Shown here one piece after another: positions 44,130 through 52,434 of a DNA stretch of 64,000 nt. The position numbers and the translations under genes are program-made. The notes under the pieces are model-generated. The model had not been told where the DNA came from. It ran no database searches and saw only the letters and a list, made by a program, of their open reading frames with translations. The first letter of the stretch is position 1; the number at the start of each line of letters is the position of its first letter. Source of the stretch: a bacterium (lineage in GTDB: Bacteria > Sysuimicrobiota > Sysuimicrobiia > Sysuimicrobiales > Segetimicrobiaceae); NCBI GenBank assembly GCA_035307765.1, contig DATGHU010000023.1:62001-126000 (forward strand), given 5' to 3'.

Positions 44130-45451
44130 ACGCCTCGCTGCCTCTGTTCGCCAGGGCCGTGGCTGGCGCGATCCTGCTCGTCCTGGTCGGCGGCGGCCTG
44201 AACTTCGCTGCCCAGGCACCGGTGGTGCCGCCCGCCCGGATTCTCCAGATGGCACTGGAGGCCCCTCGGCTCGTGGACTACGAGGGGACCGAGGTGATCA
44301 CCGCGCTCCGGGCCGGACGCATGGAGACGATCACGGTGGCCGAGTCACACAAGCGCCCCGACCTGTTGCGGATGGAGTACGTGTCCCCCGGGGACCTGGC
44401 GGGCCGGCTGATCGTCGACAACGGCACCACCGCCTGGCACTATGAGCCGAGCCTGAATATGGCGTTCGAGGGGCCCACCCTGCAGGGGCAGCTCCTGAGC
44501 CGGGACCTCACGCTGCTCCTGCGAAACTACCGTCTCTCCGCCCTCGGCGTCGAGGACGTCATCGGCCGGCAAGCCTACGTGATCGCGCTCGATCCGGTCC
44601 ACCTGGGGGTGCGGCGCCAGTTGTGGGTGGATCGCTCCACGGGGACGGTCCTCCGCAGCGAAGAGCGAGATCCGTATCGGGGGATCATCCTCAGTTCCTA
44701 TTTCTCTCGCATCAGCTTCAGCCTGAACCTCCCCGAGGCCTACTTCAAGTTCCGGGTGCCCGCCGGGGCGCACGTGTTCAATTGGATCACGACCGAGGCG
44801 GGCTCGATGAGCCCGGCCGCCCTCGAGACGCGGAGTCATTTCCCGGTGCTGATTCCTCCGGTGCTGCCCGAGGGGTACACATTTCGCGGCGGGGCGCTGA
44901 GCCGTTTCGGCAGCCTCACCTCGGTGTACCTGCGCTACAGTGACGGCGGCAACCTCATCTCATTCTTCGAGGCGCCGGCCGGATCGATCGGATGGCCCTC
45001 CGCGGGCACGCCGATCCAGGTCGCGGGCCGGCCCGCGCGGCTCGTCGATCAAGGGTACTTCCGCGTGCTGATCTGGGAACAGCGCGGTCTCCGGGTGACC
45101 GCGGTCGGCACGGTGCCGACCGAGACGCTGGTGACCGTGGCCGGGCAGATCGCCGCGGGAAGAGAACAGGCCCTGGTGCAGGATGTTTCCCGCCGCATCG
45201 AGAGCGATCCCGCGACCGTCCGCCGGCTTCGCGGGGAAGGGCTGACCTTCCCGGAGGTGGCCAGGACCGTTCTCCTCTCGCAGCGGCTGGGGGCCGATCT
45301 CCCCACGACCGTACGCTACGTTCGCGGAAGCCTGACCACGGACGAACTGGCCAGAAGGCTGGGGATCCCCCCGGCGGCGGTTCAGCGGATCGTCCGACAG
45401 GCGGTCGGGGAACTACCGGTCGTCCCCGTGCTTCCGGCCACCCCGCGCTAG
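44126..45451 (+). CDS. Exported RseB/MucB-like protein
   Basis: 441 residues with a signal peptide (AVAGAILLVLVGGGLNFAAQA). The first half (about 35-230) resembles the lipid-sensing fold of RseB/MucB and LolA-like outer-membrane sigma regulators (DYEGTEVI, VSPGDLAGRLIVDNGTTAWHYEP). The middle part may bind the anti-sigma factor. The C-terminal 90 residues are predicted helical and include LTTDELARRLGIPPAAVQRI, an HTH-like pattern that is odd for an exported protein. GTG at 44126 overlaps the anti-sigma stop. Probably tunes release of the sigma factor. Confidence 0.78.
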   Translation: MNASLPLFARAVAGAILLVLVGGGLNFAAQAPVVPPARILQMALEAPRLVDYEGTEVITALRAGRMETITVAESHKRPDLLRMEYVSPGDLAGRLIVDNGTTAWHYEPSLNMAFEGPTLQGQLLSRDLTLLLRNYRLSALGVEDVIGRQAYVIALDPVHLGVRRQLWVDRSTGTVLRSEERDPYRGIILSSYFSRISFSLNLPEAYFKFRVPAGAHVFNWITTEAGSMSPAALETRSHFPVLIPPVLPEGYTFRGGALSRFGSLTSVYLRYSDGGNLISFFEAPAGSIGWPSAGTPIQVAGRPARLVDQGYFRVLIWEQRGLRVTAVGTVPTETLVTVAGQIAAGREQALVQDVSRRIESDPATVRRLRGEGLTFPEVARTVLLSQRLGADLPTTVRYVRGSLTTDELARRLGIPPAAVQRIVRQAVGELPVVPVLPATPR

Positions 45452-45473
45452 CCCCCCCCGCGGGGCGGGCGGC

Positions 45474-45500
45474 GGAACATTTCCCTCTCCCCGCCACGTT
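45474..45500 (+). promoter_or_regulatory. Possible second ECF-type promoter
   Basis: GGAAC at 45474-45478 and CGTT at 45497-45500 (18-base gap) resemble the site at 42963 but are less good. It lies 13 bases before the exported protein gene, so an untranslated leader would be very short. Possibly a regulon member of the same sigma factor. Confidence 0.3.
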
Positions 45501-45512
45501 ACTGTAACTGAT

Positions 45513-46418
45513 ATGCGCAGAATTCCCAGGACAGGGTTTGCTTTGGCCGCCTGCCTCATCGCCGCTGTTGTGGGGACGGGGTCGACCGTCGCCGCCCCCG
45601 TGGTGGCGCCCGCCCCGCTGGCCAGGGGGTGGGGGTGGCTCCTCCTATCCGGGACCGCCGCCGCCGTCAACGGGTCGACGCGGACCATCACAGTGGCCGT
45701 ATCGGGCGAGGGGCGCGCGGAGATCTTTGAGGGGGGAACGGCCTGGCGCCACGAGGCCGTCACGGGCACGCAGGTCGTGCACCTGCTTTCCGAGACCGTC
45801 CTGGTTGACGCCGATCGTGGGCCCGTGCCGATCGCCACGATCCGGCCCGGCACCCCGCTCCTCACCTGGGGAGTGGTGCGGCCGGATGCATCGACCTTCG
45901 GGCTCACGGTGGTGATGCCGCGGCTGCACGCTCGGGCGTCCGGCGCGAGCCCGGAGCCCACCGGCGTCTCGGGGGTGGTGATTCGCTCCTCGGGACGGAT
46001 GCTGGAACTGCTCAACCAGGGGGGGGTGCAGAAGAGCGTGATCGTCACCGGAACGACCGCGGTTCACGCCGCCGCCGGCGGAGCAGCGCCGGGGATCTCC
46101 CCCGATGATCTGGTGAACGTCGAGGGGACGATCAATTCGGACGGGAGCGTTTCCGCCACCCGCATCGACGTGACCTTGGCGGTCGCCACCGCTGCCCAGG
46201 TTTCCGGAGGGGTCGCGCAGCGCTTGGATGACGTGGAAGGGCTGGTCGTGACGGGGGTGCCCGTGGCGGTCTCGGGGGAGACGTTCTTTGTCCGAGGGAC
46301 CGGCCCGGCAACGTTCAAGCAGTGTGCGCCCGGCCAGGCGGTGACCGTCTACGGCACGCCGATCACCATCGGGAGCCAATCGGTCGGCCTCCGCGCCGCC
46401 CTGGTCGTGTTGCGCTAA
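45513..46418 (+). CDS. Exported beta-rich protein of unknown function (DUF5666-like repeats)
   Basis: 301 residues with a signal peptide (MRRIPRTG, hydrophobic core, Ala-rich cleavage region). The mature part is built of beta-strand repeats of the type 'GVSGVVIRSSGRMLELLNQ' and 'DDLVNVEGTINSDGSVSATRID', which resemble DUF5666 domains that occur in exported proteins. A lone Cys is near the C-terminus. No enzymatic motif is visible. The position after the sigma operon and a possible ECF site suggest an envelope role. Confidence 0.65.
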   Translation: MRRIPRTGFALAACLIAAVVGTGSTVAAPVVAPAPLARGWGWLLLSGTAAAVNGSTRTITVAVSGEGRAEIFEGGTAWRHEAVTGTQVVHLLSETVLVDADRGPVPIATIRPGTPLLTWGVVRPDASTFGLTVVMPRLHARASGASPEPTGVSGVVIRSSGRMLELLNQGGVQKSVIVTGTTAVHAAAGGAAPGISPDDLVNVEGTINSDGSVSATRIDVTLAVATAAQVSGGVAQRLDDVEGLVVTGVPVAVSGETFFVRGTGPATFKQCAPGQAVTVYGTPITIGSQSVGLRAALVVLR

Positions 46419-46472
46419 GGGCCAGGACCCTGCTCCCCGCCCGCCGAACCTGCCGGTGGAGGGATGCGGCGG

Positions 46473-46772
46473 ATGGACGTGGCGGCGCTGCAGGCGCAGA
46501 TCTCGGCGACATTTGGGGCGAGGGACCGGGCGCGCGGTCCCGACGGGACGTTCCGGCGTCTGGTCGAGGAAGTGGGCGAAGTGGCGAAGGCGATGCGCGC
46601 CCGCGACCGGGCCGCGCTGGCGCTGGAGCTCTCCGATGTCGTCGCCTGGACCGTGAGCGTTGCCGTGCTCTGTGGCGTCGATCTCAACGCGGCGCTCGGC
46701 CGGTACGAAGCAGGGTGCCCCAGGTGCGGGGCATCCCCCTGCCGCTGTCCCCTCGACCCCGCGGCGCGGTAA
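46473..46772 (+). CDS. MazG-like nucleotide pyrophosphohydrolase domain protein
   Basis: 99 residues. The helical core RRLVEEVGEVAKAMRARD and LALELSDVVAWTVSVA has the EExxE...ExxD metal-binding pattern of the MazG/all-alpha NTP pyrophosphatase superfamily. It ends with a small Cys cluster, CPRCGASPCRCPLD (four cysteines), likely to bind zinc. ATG at 46473 is preferred since GGAGGG is 9 bases upstream; ATG 46464 is possible. It converges with speB with only three bases between stops. Substrate unknown (perhaps non-canonical NTPs). Confidence 0.75.
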   Translation: MDVAALQAQISATFGARDRARGPDGTFRRLVEEVGEVAKAMRARDRAALALELSDVVAWTVSVAVLCGVDLNAALGRYEAGCPRCGASPCRCPLDPAAR

Positions 46773-46775
46773 CGA

Positions 46776-47627
46776 TCAGCGCGCTCCCGTCGGGGTGCGC
46801 TCCCCGGCGGGCGTCCCGAACAGCAGCAGCATGTCGCGCACCAGCGAGGCGGCGATGATCGCCGTGCCCCCGCCGGGATCCCACGGTGGGGCGACCTCCA
46901 CGAGATCCATGCCCACGATGCGGTGCCCCTCGAGCGCGGTCAGGGCCGTCAGGAGCTCCGAGTAGGTGGCCCCATCCGGCTCGGGGTTGCCCGTCCCCGG
47001 CGCCACGGACGGGTCGAGCACATCGATGTCGACGGTGAGGTAGAGCGGTTTCTCCCGCAGCGAATCCAGTAGAGGCTGGGGGAGCCGGACCCCCCGAGCG
47101 AGATGCAGGCTTCGGCGCCGGGCGAGCGCGAATTCCTCCCGGGTGCCCGCCCGGATCCCCAGTTGCACGAGCGGGACCCCGCCGTCCAGCAGGCGACGCA
47201 TCACCGTCGCGTGGTGCACCTCCGCCCCCTGGTATTCGCTGCGGAGATCGGTGTGCGCGTCCCACTGGACGACCACCACGTCATGGTGGCGGGCGGTCAC
47301 CGCCTGGACCCCGCCGAGCGTGATCGTGTGCTCGCCGCCGAGGAGGAACGGGAGCCCGGGCCCGATCGAGCGTCGCACCGCCCGCACCATCGCCGCCGGG
47401 TCCAGCGCCTCGACGGCAAGATCGCCGGCGTCGACGAACGCGACCCCTTCCAGGTCGCGATCGAGGAGGGGGTTGTAGGTTTCGATGCTGTCCGAGGCCC
47501 CGCGGATCGCGCCGGGTCCCCACCGGCTGCCCCGCCGAAACGACGACCCGACATCGTACGGGACGCCGGTGAGCGTGGGCCCCGCGGATCCGCCAGCGCC
47601 GGGGGCGCGCGCGGCGAGGAAGGTCAC
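46776..47627 (-). CDS. speB: Agmatinase / ureohydrolase family
   Basis: 283 residues of the arginase/agmatinase superfamily. Binuclear manganese ligands are in GGEHTITLG, WDAHTDLRSEY and DIDVLDPSVAPGTG. GTG start at 47627 overlaps the stop of speE. It would turn agmatine, made by the arginine decarboxylase of this cluster, into putrescine and urea. The three minus-strand genes overlap one another, so they are co-transcribed. Confidence 0.92.
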   Translation of the reverse strand: MTFLAARAPGAGGSAGPTLTGVPYDVGSSFRRGSRWGPGAIRGASDSIETYNPLLDRDLEGVAFVDAGDLAVEALDPAAMVRAVRRSIGPGLPFLLGGEHTITLGGVQAVTARHHDVVVVQWDAHTDLRSEYQGAEVHHATVMRRLLDGGVPLVQLGIRAGTREEFALARRRSLHLARGVRLPQPLLDSLREKPLYLTVDIDVLDPSVAPGTGNPEPDGATYSELLTALTALEGHRIVGMDLVEVAPPWDPGGGTAIIAASLVRDMLLLFGTPAGERTPTGAR

Positions 47628-48475
47628 TCCATCTCGACCTGTTCCCGGAGGTAGGGCGGGAGATCAAAGGCCGCCCGGTGCCCCGACGGCGTATAGTAGC
47701 GCAGCCCGGCAATCGCCGCCACCCGTCGGGCGATCTCCTCGGGCGCGATCGCGTGCGGATCCCGGCCCTTCGTGCCGACGGTAAACGACCACAGCACCCC
47801 CGGGTAGGTCGTCACGGTCGCGACGTACGTTCGCACCGTCGGGAACGACGGTCGCAGGTGTCGCCGGACCATCCGGATCAACTCCTGCTGGTAAACCGCC
47901 GAGCCGGATTGCACCGCCAGCACGCCCTGCGGCGTGAGCCGGTTTGCCACCTGGGCGTAGAACTCCGGGGCGAAGAGGCCGGTGGCGGCCCCCTCGGGGT
48001 CGGTCGAATCGATCAGCACGACGTCGAACCGATCGGGGGTTTCCCGGACGTAGGCGATGCCGTCGCCGATGACCAGGGTGGCCCGCGGATCCTCGAAGGC
48101 CGCGCCACAGATCGTGCTCAGGTACTGCCGGCTGGCGCGGACGACCGCCGCGTCGATCTCCACCATCGTCGCTCGCTCGATGGGGTGCTTGAGGACTTCC
48201 TCCAGCAGCCCTCCGTCGCCGCCGCCGATGATCAGGACGGTCCGGGGCCGGGGGTGCGCGCACAGCGCCGGGTGGGCGAGCATCTCGTGGTAGACGAACT
48301 CATCACCTTCAGTGGTTTGCACGGCGCCGTCGAGCACGAGCATTCGCCCGAACCGCGGGCTGTCGTAGATCTCGAGGTGCTGGTAGGGGGTGCGCTCGTC
48401 GTGGAGGCACCGGGTGATCTTGAAGGCGGAGGTGATGTCGCTCACCCCCTGATCCACGATCCAGGCGCCGCGCAT
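47624..48475 (-). CDS. speE: Spermidine synthase (polyamine aminopropyltransferase)
   Basis: 283 residues. It has the SAM-like fold with IIGGGDGGLLEEVLKH, VEIDAAVV and the catalytic-region DVVLIDSTDPEGAA. The N-terminal YQHLEIYDSPRFGRMLVLDG part is typical of SpeE. It adds aminopropyl groups from decarboxylated SAM to putrescine or agmatine. ATG at 48475 overlaps the stop of the arginine decarboxylase gene (TGATG). A gene for SAM decarboxylase (speD) is not in the window. Confidence 0.94.
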   Translation of the reverse strand: MRGAWIVDQGVSDITSAFKITRCLHDERTPYQHLEIYDSPRFGRMLVLDGAVQTTEGDEFVYHEMLAHPALCAHPRPRTVLIIGGGDGGLLEEVLKHPIERATMVEIDAAVVRASRQYLSTICGAAFEDPRATLVIGDGIAYVRETPDRFDVVLIDSTDPEGAATGLFAPEFYAQVANRLTPQGVLAVQSGSAVYQQELIRMVRRHLRPSFPTVRTYVATVTTYPGVLWSFTVGTKGRDPHAIAPEEIARRVAAIAGLRYYTPSGHRAAFDLPPYLREQVEME

Positions 48476-48951
48476 CAGAGGAGGCCGTTTCGGCCCGGCC
48501 AGAACAGGGCGACCGCCACCGCGCATCCGGCCCGTTCCACCGTGTGCTCGGCGCCGGTGACGATCACCTCGTCGAGCGTGATCCCGCGGATGCGAAACCC
48601 CTCCTCGACCATGCTGCGCACCGTGGCCTCCGCCGCGGCCAGGGACGAGTGGGCGGTGTGCTCCATGATCACCCCGTATGCCTCCCGCGAGATCCCCACG
48701 CCGATCGTTGCGCTGATCAGATCCCCGGGCCTCGTGCTCGCGATGCGCGAGTACACGGCGGGGACGAGCAGGCCCGGCGGGTAGGGTGGGAGCTCGATCA
48801 CGCGCGCCCCCGGGGGCATGATGCTGGTCACCCGGAGGAAATTGATGTTCGCGACCCCGGCGTCCTGCAGCGCCCGGTCGAACGCGTTGAGCTCGGACGG
48901 GCCTTCGCCGTGTCCGGAGACCAGTGAGACGGCTTTGGGTGGCTGCCACAT
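48475..48951 (-). CDS. Pyruvoyl-dependent arginine decarboxylase
   Basis: 158 residues of the PvlArgDC family. The self-cleavage site is the Ser in NINFLRVTSIMPPGARVI, where cleavage makes the pyruvoyl group on the beta-chain end. The later part ISATIGVGISREAYGVIMEH is also typical. It makes agmatine from arginine, starting the pathway continued by SpeE and SpeB. ATG at 48951 is used, but a GTG at 48975 has a better-placed AGGAAG and would add eight residues. Confidence 0.92.
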   Translation of the reverse strand: MWQPPKAVSLVSGHGEGPSELNAFDRALQDAGVANINFLRVTSIMPPGARVIELPPYPPGLLVPAVYSRIASTRPGDLISATIGVGISREAYGVIMEHTAHSSLAAAEATVRSMVEEGFRIRGITLDEVIVTGAEHTVERAGCAVAVALFWPGRNGLL

Positions 48952-49066
48952 GCCGCTAGATATTCCACCAGGCACGTAGGCTTCCTTTTGCTGTCGCTTC
49001 GATGGAATATGGCGGGAGGATTTGCCGAAAACTCCGGGACGCTCGACCGACAAACACGCGGGGGGA

Positions 49067-49095
49067 TTGACATGGTCCGGCCCGCTCCGCATAAT
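49067..49095 (+). promoter_or_regulatory. Promoter of riboswitch-pilin operon
   Basis: Perfect TTGACA at 49067-49072, a 17-base spacer and CATAAT at 49090-49095. Transcription would begin near 49102, shortly before the riboswitch aptamer. Confidence 0.82.
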
Positions 49096-49119
49096 GGGCA
49101 CAATTGAATATAGAGACAC

Positions 49120-49203
49120 GTCCTTCCGAACAGGCAAACCCGAAGCAATTCGGGGACGCAACGCCACGGGACCCTCGCGGTCAGCCGGGCTGCCGAAGAG
49201 GAC
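49120..49203 (+). promoter_or_regulatory. Cyclic-di-GMP-I (GEMM-I) riboswitch aptamer, pilin operon
   Basis: The RNA carries the GEMM-I core: GGCAAACC (49133-49140), a CCCGAA/TTCGGG stem capped by the GNRA tetraloop GCAA (49145-49148), the GGACGCAACGCCACGGG segment (49154-49170) and GTCAGCCGGGCTGCC (49180-49194). The closing stem pairs GTCC (49120-49123) with GGAC (49200-49203). A terminator hairpin follows at 49221, then a pseudopilin operon. The class senses cyclic di-GMP (a related variant senses cGAMP). Very similar to the element at 60067. Confidence 0.9.
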
Positions 49204-49220
49204 TCTGATGTCGCGACAAG

Positions 49221-49255
49221 CGCGGGGTCCTTCAGGAGGACCTCGCGTTTGCCTT
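49221..49255 (+). terminator. Expression-platform terminator of pilin riboswitch
   Basis: CGCGGGGTCCT (49221-49231) pairs with AGGACCTCGCG (49237-49247), 11 bp with one G-T pair and a five-base loop, followed by TTTGCCTT. It lies between aptamer and first gene, so ligand binding probably decides read-through. Confidence 0.75.
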
Positions 49256-49323
49256 AGGGGCGCTGGCGGCGTGCCCCGAGGATCGCCGGAAGGGCCAGAG
49301 ATGCAAGGGGGGGAACGCGTCCC

Positions 49324-49794
49324 ATGGCCATGCTGCGCGTCCTACGGCGTCGGCCGCCGAGCCGGTTGGGCCTCGATCTGAGGGTTCGAGGCGACAGCGG
49401 GTTCACGTTCATCGAGCTCATCGTCGCGCTGACCTTGTTCGCCGGGGTCTCCGTGTTTCTGCTACAAGCCTTCATGGACGGGATGACCTACGCGAACCGA
49501 TCCGATGAGAAGGCCGCGGCGACCAGCATCGCGATGCAGGTGATGGAGCAGATCAAGGCCAGCCCCAATCCCTACACGCTCGTGGGATTCACGGATATCG
49601 GACGGACGCCGCTGCCGCTCCCCGCCCCCTATACGGGGATCAACAATCCGACGCCGCACACGTTCCAGGCATCGGTCTCCGTCACCCCCGACAACAACCT
49701 GTTCCTGAGCACGGTCACGGTCAACGTGTACCGGCCGCAGGATGCGGACGTCTCCCCGTTGGTGACGCTGTCCACGGTGCTCGATGCGCAGTAG
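49324..49794 (+). CDS. Type IV pseudopilin, PilV-like
   Basis: 156 residues. The prepilin signal is basic and long, ending in Gly before FTFIELIVALTLFAG; peptidase cleavage would leave an N-terminal Phe, and Glu at +5 is present. A beta-rich head follows (from about residue 90), with no Cys pair. First gene of an operon of four pilin-like genes behind a cyclic-di-GMP riboswitch. ATG at 49324; the end overlaps nothing. Minor pilins of this type prime pilus assembly. Confidence 0.88.
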   Translation: MAMLRVLRRRPPSRLGLDLRVRGDSGFTFIELIVALTLFAGVSVFLLQAFMDGMTYANRSDEKAAATSIAMQVMEQIKASPNPYTLVGFTDIGRTPLPLPAPYTGINNPTPHTFQASVSVTPDNNLFLSTVTVNVYRPQDADVSPLVTLSTVLDAQ

Positions 49795-49822
49795 CCTACC
49801 ACCGAGCGCCGGGGGAGACGCG

Positions 49823-50368
49823 ATGCGACGGGAACGGGGCGTGACCCTCATCGAGTTCGTCGTGATGCTGGCGATTTTGGGGCTGGTCATCGGGGGGATC
49901 TACCAGTTCGTGGTCAACGGGACCGTGGCGGCGGGAAAGACGAATAACTTCCTGCAGTCGCAGGCCCAGGTCCGCGCCGCACTGGACAACATCGTCGACG
50001 AGTCGCGGTGGGCGTCGGGCGTGACGGCCGGCACCGCCACGGCGGTCACGCTCTCGATCCCGCAGAATACCCCCTTCTCGGCGTCGAGTCCGTACACCGT
50101 GACGTTCACCTACGATCCGGTGAACCGGGTCGTGACCCGCCAGCAGAACGCCGGTCCGGCCGTGGCGATGGCCTACCTCGTCGTGGGGCAGGGGGCGTCC
50201 ACGGGGTTGACGTTCATCTACTTCGACGGCGGCAACAACTCGCTCGGATCGTCGCCCACCGCCGGGCAGCTGAGCAGCATCGCTCGCCTCCGAGCGATCG
50301 TGGCCACCACCAGCGGTACGGTCACCCGGAATCTGGCGGGCGATGCGGCGCTCCGCGCCCACCCGTAG
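49823..50368 (+). CDS. Type IV pseudopilin, PilW-like
   Basis: 181 residues. A very short prepilin leader (MRRERG) precedes VTLIEFVVMLAILGLVIGG, with Glu5 of the mature protein present. The head domain is Thr/Ala/Ser-rich and beta-type. ATG at 49823 is chosen because GGGGGAGA lies 5 bases upstream and the leader is then of normal length. Second of four pseudopilin-like genes. Confidence 0.88.
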   Translation: MRRERGVTLIEFVVMLAILGLVIGGIYQFVVNGTVAAGKTNNFLQSQAQVRAALDNIVDESRWASGVTAGTATAVTLSIPQNTPFSASSPYTVTFTYDPVNRVVTRQQNAGPAVAMAYLVVGQGASTGLTFIYFDGGNNSLGSSPTAGQLSSIARLRAIVATTSGTVTRNLAGDAALRAHP

Positions 50369-50387
50369 CGTGGAGGATCCCTCACCC

Positions 50388-52409
50388 ATGTGCATCCATC
50401 GTATGCGGACGGTCCGGCGAGGAGAGCGCGGCCTTGCCATGATGTCCCTCTTGTCCATGATCTTCGTCCTCACGGTCCTCGCGACGCTCGTGCTCTATTT
50501 GAGCGGGAAGGAAACGGCGTTGAGCGCCGTCCGCCTCAACGGCGCCGAGAGCCTGTACGTCGCCGAAGGGGGGGCCTTCTCGGGGCGCGCCGCCCTGATG
50601 GCCTACATGGGCGCCTACCCGGCGGCCGTGACGTCCGTCGACCCCTCGCTCTCCACGACGACGGCGCTGGGATGGTACGCCGGCGGCACCAAAACCGCCC
50701 AGAATCCGTTTGGGGTCCTGGACTATCTCCTGACCGACGGCCAGCGGTTCTCGCTGGGCGCCTCCGCCTCGACGGCGTCGGAGACCTTCCAGGTGAACTG
50801 GGGGTTGGGCAACCCGCACCTGAAGCTCCAGACCGGCGCGGCACCGGCCAACCCGGTGGGGGCCGGGGCGTACGCCGCCTCGGTGCAGCTCCAACCGGAC
50901 CCGCAGCCCGACGCGTCGTGCGCACCATTCAACACCGGGGCCTCCTGCTCGGTGCACCAGCTCGGCACCAACGACTACGAGCTCTTCTATACCTACACGG
51001 TGACCAGCGACGGCCAGCTGTCGCCGCGGTTCAAGCGTCGGGTCGTGCTCTCGGGGAACTTCAGCGTCCATCTGTTCGTCCAGACCTTTGCGCTCTACGC
51101 CCTCTTCACCGACGTGCAGAACACCCCCACCAACAATCCGATCTGGTTCACCAACAACACGAGCTTCAACGGGCCGGTGCACACCAACGGAGAGTTCCGC
51201 TTTGCCTTCTTCCCGACGTTCACGGGGAAGGTGGAGAGCGTGAACGCGAAGGCCTGGTACAACAACGGCGGCAACCCGCTCGAGCTCTCCAACAACGAGA
51301 ACGTGAACGGCGGCACCCGGGTCGACGCGCCGCTCGTCCCGCCGGATCCGAACCCGCAGGCCGCCACCCCCGCCGCGTTCACCCGCGGGGTGCCGATCAT
51401 TCCGCTGCCCACCAGTCCGTTCAACCAGCAGGGGGTCGCGGTCGGCCGCAACCCCGCGGACTCCTCCGCGGTGACGACGTCGCAGATCACCTCAGCGATC
51501 CCCGAGTTGACGGGATCGGGGTCCGTGCCGAACGGGGTGTACGTTCCGGTCGTCGACGCGAACGGGAACTGCCGGTCCGACGCCGGGGAGCAGATGGCGG
51601 GCGGGGTCTACATTCAAGGGAACGTGGATAACATGACGCTGGGCGTGAGCGGCAACACCGCCGTGTACACCCTGACGCAAGGGTCGCACACCACGACGGT
51701 CACGGTCGATCGGACGAACAACCAAACGACCGTGAACAGCAACAACTGGATGGCCCCGCCCTCGGGGGGTTCGTGTCCGGGCGCCGCGCCCGGCCCGGCC
51801 AGCCGGACCTTTACGGGGGTGCCCAAGGGGTGGCAGGGGCCGGGCAATCCGAACGCCTCCATGATCTTCGTGAACGGCACGGTCAACGGGCTCAGCGGAA
51901 CGCTTCAGCAGAACGAGCAGACGACGATCGCCGCGGCTGGGACGATCACGATCACGGGGAACATCCAGTACCAGATCCCCCCCAACCCGGCGGACCCGAC
52001 GTCCAACCCGACGAACGTCCTGGGGATCTACTCGGCGGGCGGCGACATCGTGGTCGGCCCCTCGGCTCCCAACGACCTGATCATCCAGGCGGTGCTGATG
52101 GCCGGGAACTCCGGCAACTCCTACAACAGCTCGGTCAACGTCGCGAACTACAGCTCGGGCAGCCCGCGCGGCAGCGTCAACTTGCTCGGCGGGTTGATCG
52201 AGAAGTACTACGGTCCCTTCGGCACCTTCAATGCATCCACCGGGACCCAGCAGACCGGGTACGGTCGTGCCTTCACCTACGACACGCGGATGGGTCGCGG
52301 GTTCACCCCGCCGTACTTCCCGACGACCGGCCTCTTCGTGATCACCGACGGGACGACGCTGCCGCTGGCAGGGGCCAAGCCGACCTGGCGCGAGGCGACC
52401 CCTCCGTAG
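50388..52409 (+). CDS. Large PilX-like/DUF4900-type pilus-associated protein
   Basis: 673 residues. One N-terminal helix (AMMSLLSMIFVLTVLATLVLY) follows a basic leader (RTVRRGERG), as in PilX-like proteins, without the classical FTxxE. The long extracytoplasmic part contains NTSFNGPVHTNGEFRFA, a pattern of DUF4900 proteins, and Asn/Gly/Thr-rich beta repeats (TVNGLSGTLQQNEQTTIA). It may form the tip or an adhesin, being much larger than the pilins around it. ATG 50388 has GGAGG 11 bases upstream; ATG 50403 is an alternative. Confidence 0.78.
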   Translation: MCIHRMRTVRRGERGLAMMSLLSMIFVLTVLATLVLYLSGKETALSAVRLNGAESLYVAEGGAFSGRAALMAYMGAYPAAVTSVDPSLSTTTALGWYAGGTKTAQNPFGVLDYLLTDGQRFSLGASASTASETFQVNWGLGNPHLKLQTGAAPANPVGAGAYAASVQLQPDPQPDASCAPFNTGASCSVHQLGTNDYELFYTYTVTSDGQLSPRFKRRVVLSGNFSVHLFVQTFALYALFTDVQNTPTNNPIWFTNNTSFNGPVHTNGEFRFAFFPTFTGKVESVNAKAWYNNGGNPLELSNNENVNGGTRVDAPLVPPDPNPQAATPAAFTRGVPIIPLPTSPFNQQGVAVGRNPADSSAVTTSQITSAIPELTGSGSVPNGVYVPVVDANGNCRSDAGEQMAGGVYIQGNVDNMTLGVSGNTAVYTLTQGSHTTTVTVDRTNNQTTVNSNNWMAPPSGGSCPGAAPGPASRTFTGVPKGWQGPGNPNASMIFVNGTVNGLSGTLQQNEQTTIAAAGTITITGNIQYQIPPNPADPTSNPTNVLGIYSAGGDIVVGPSAPNDLIIQAVLMAGNSGNSYNSSVNVANYSSGSPRGSVNLLGGLIEKYYGPFGTFNASTGTQQTGYGRAFTYDTRMGRGFTPPYFPTTGLFVITDGTTLPLAGAKPTWREATPP

Positions 52410-52434
52410 GGCCCGAACGGTCCTGGAGGATCCC

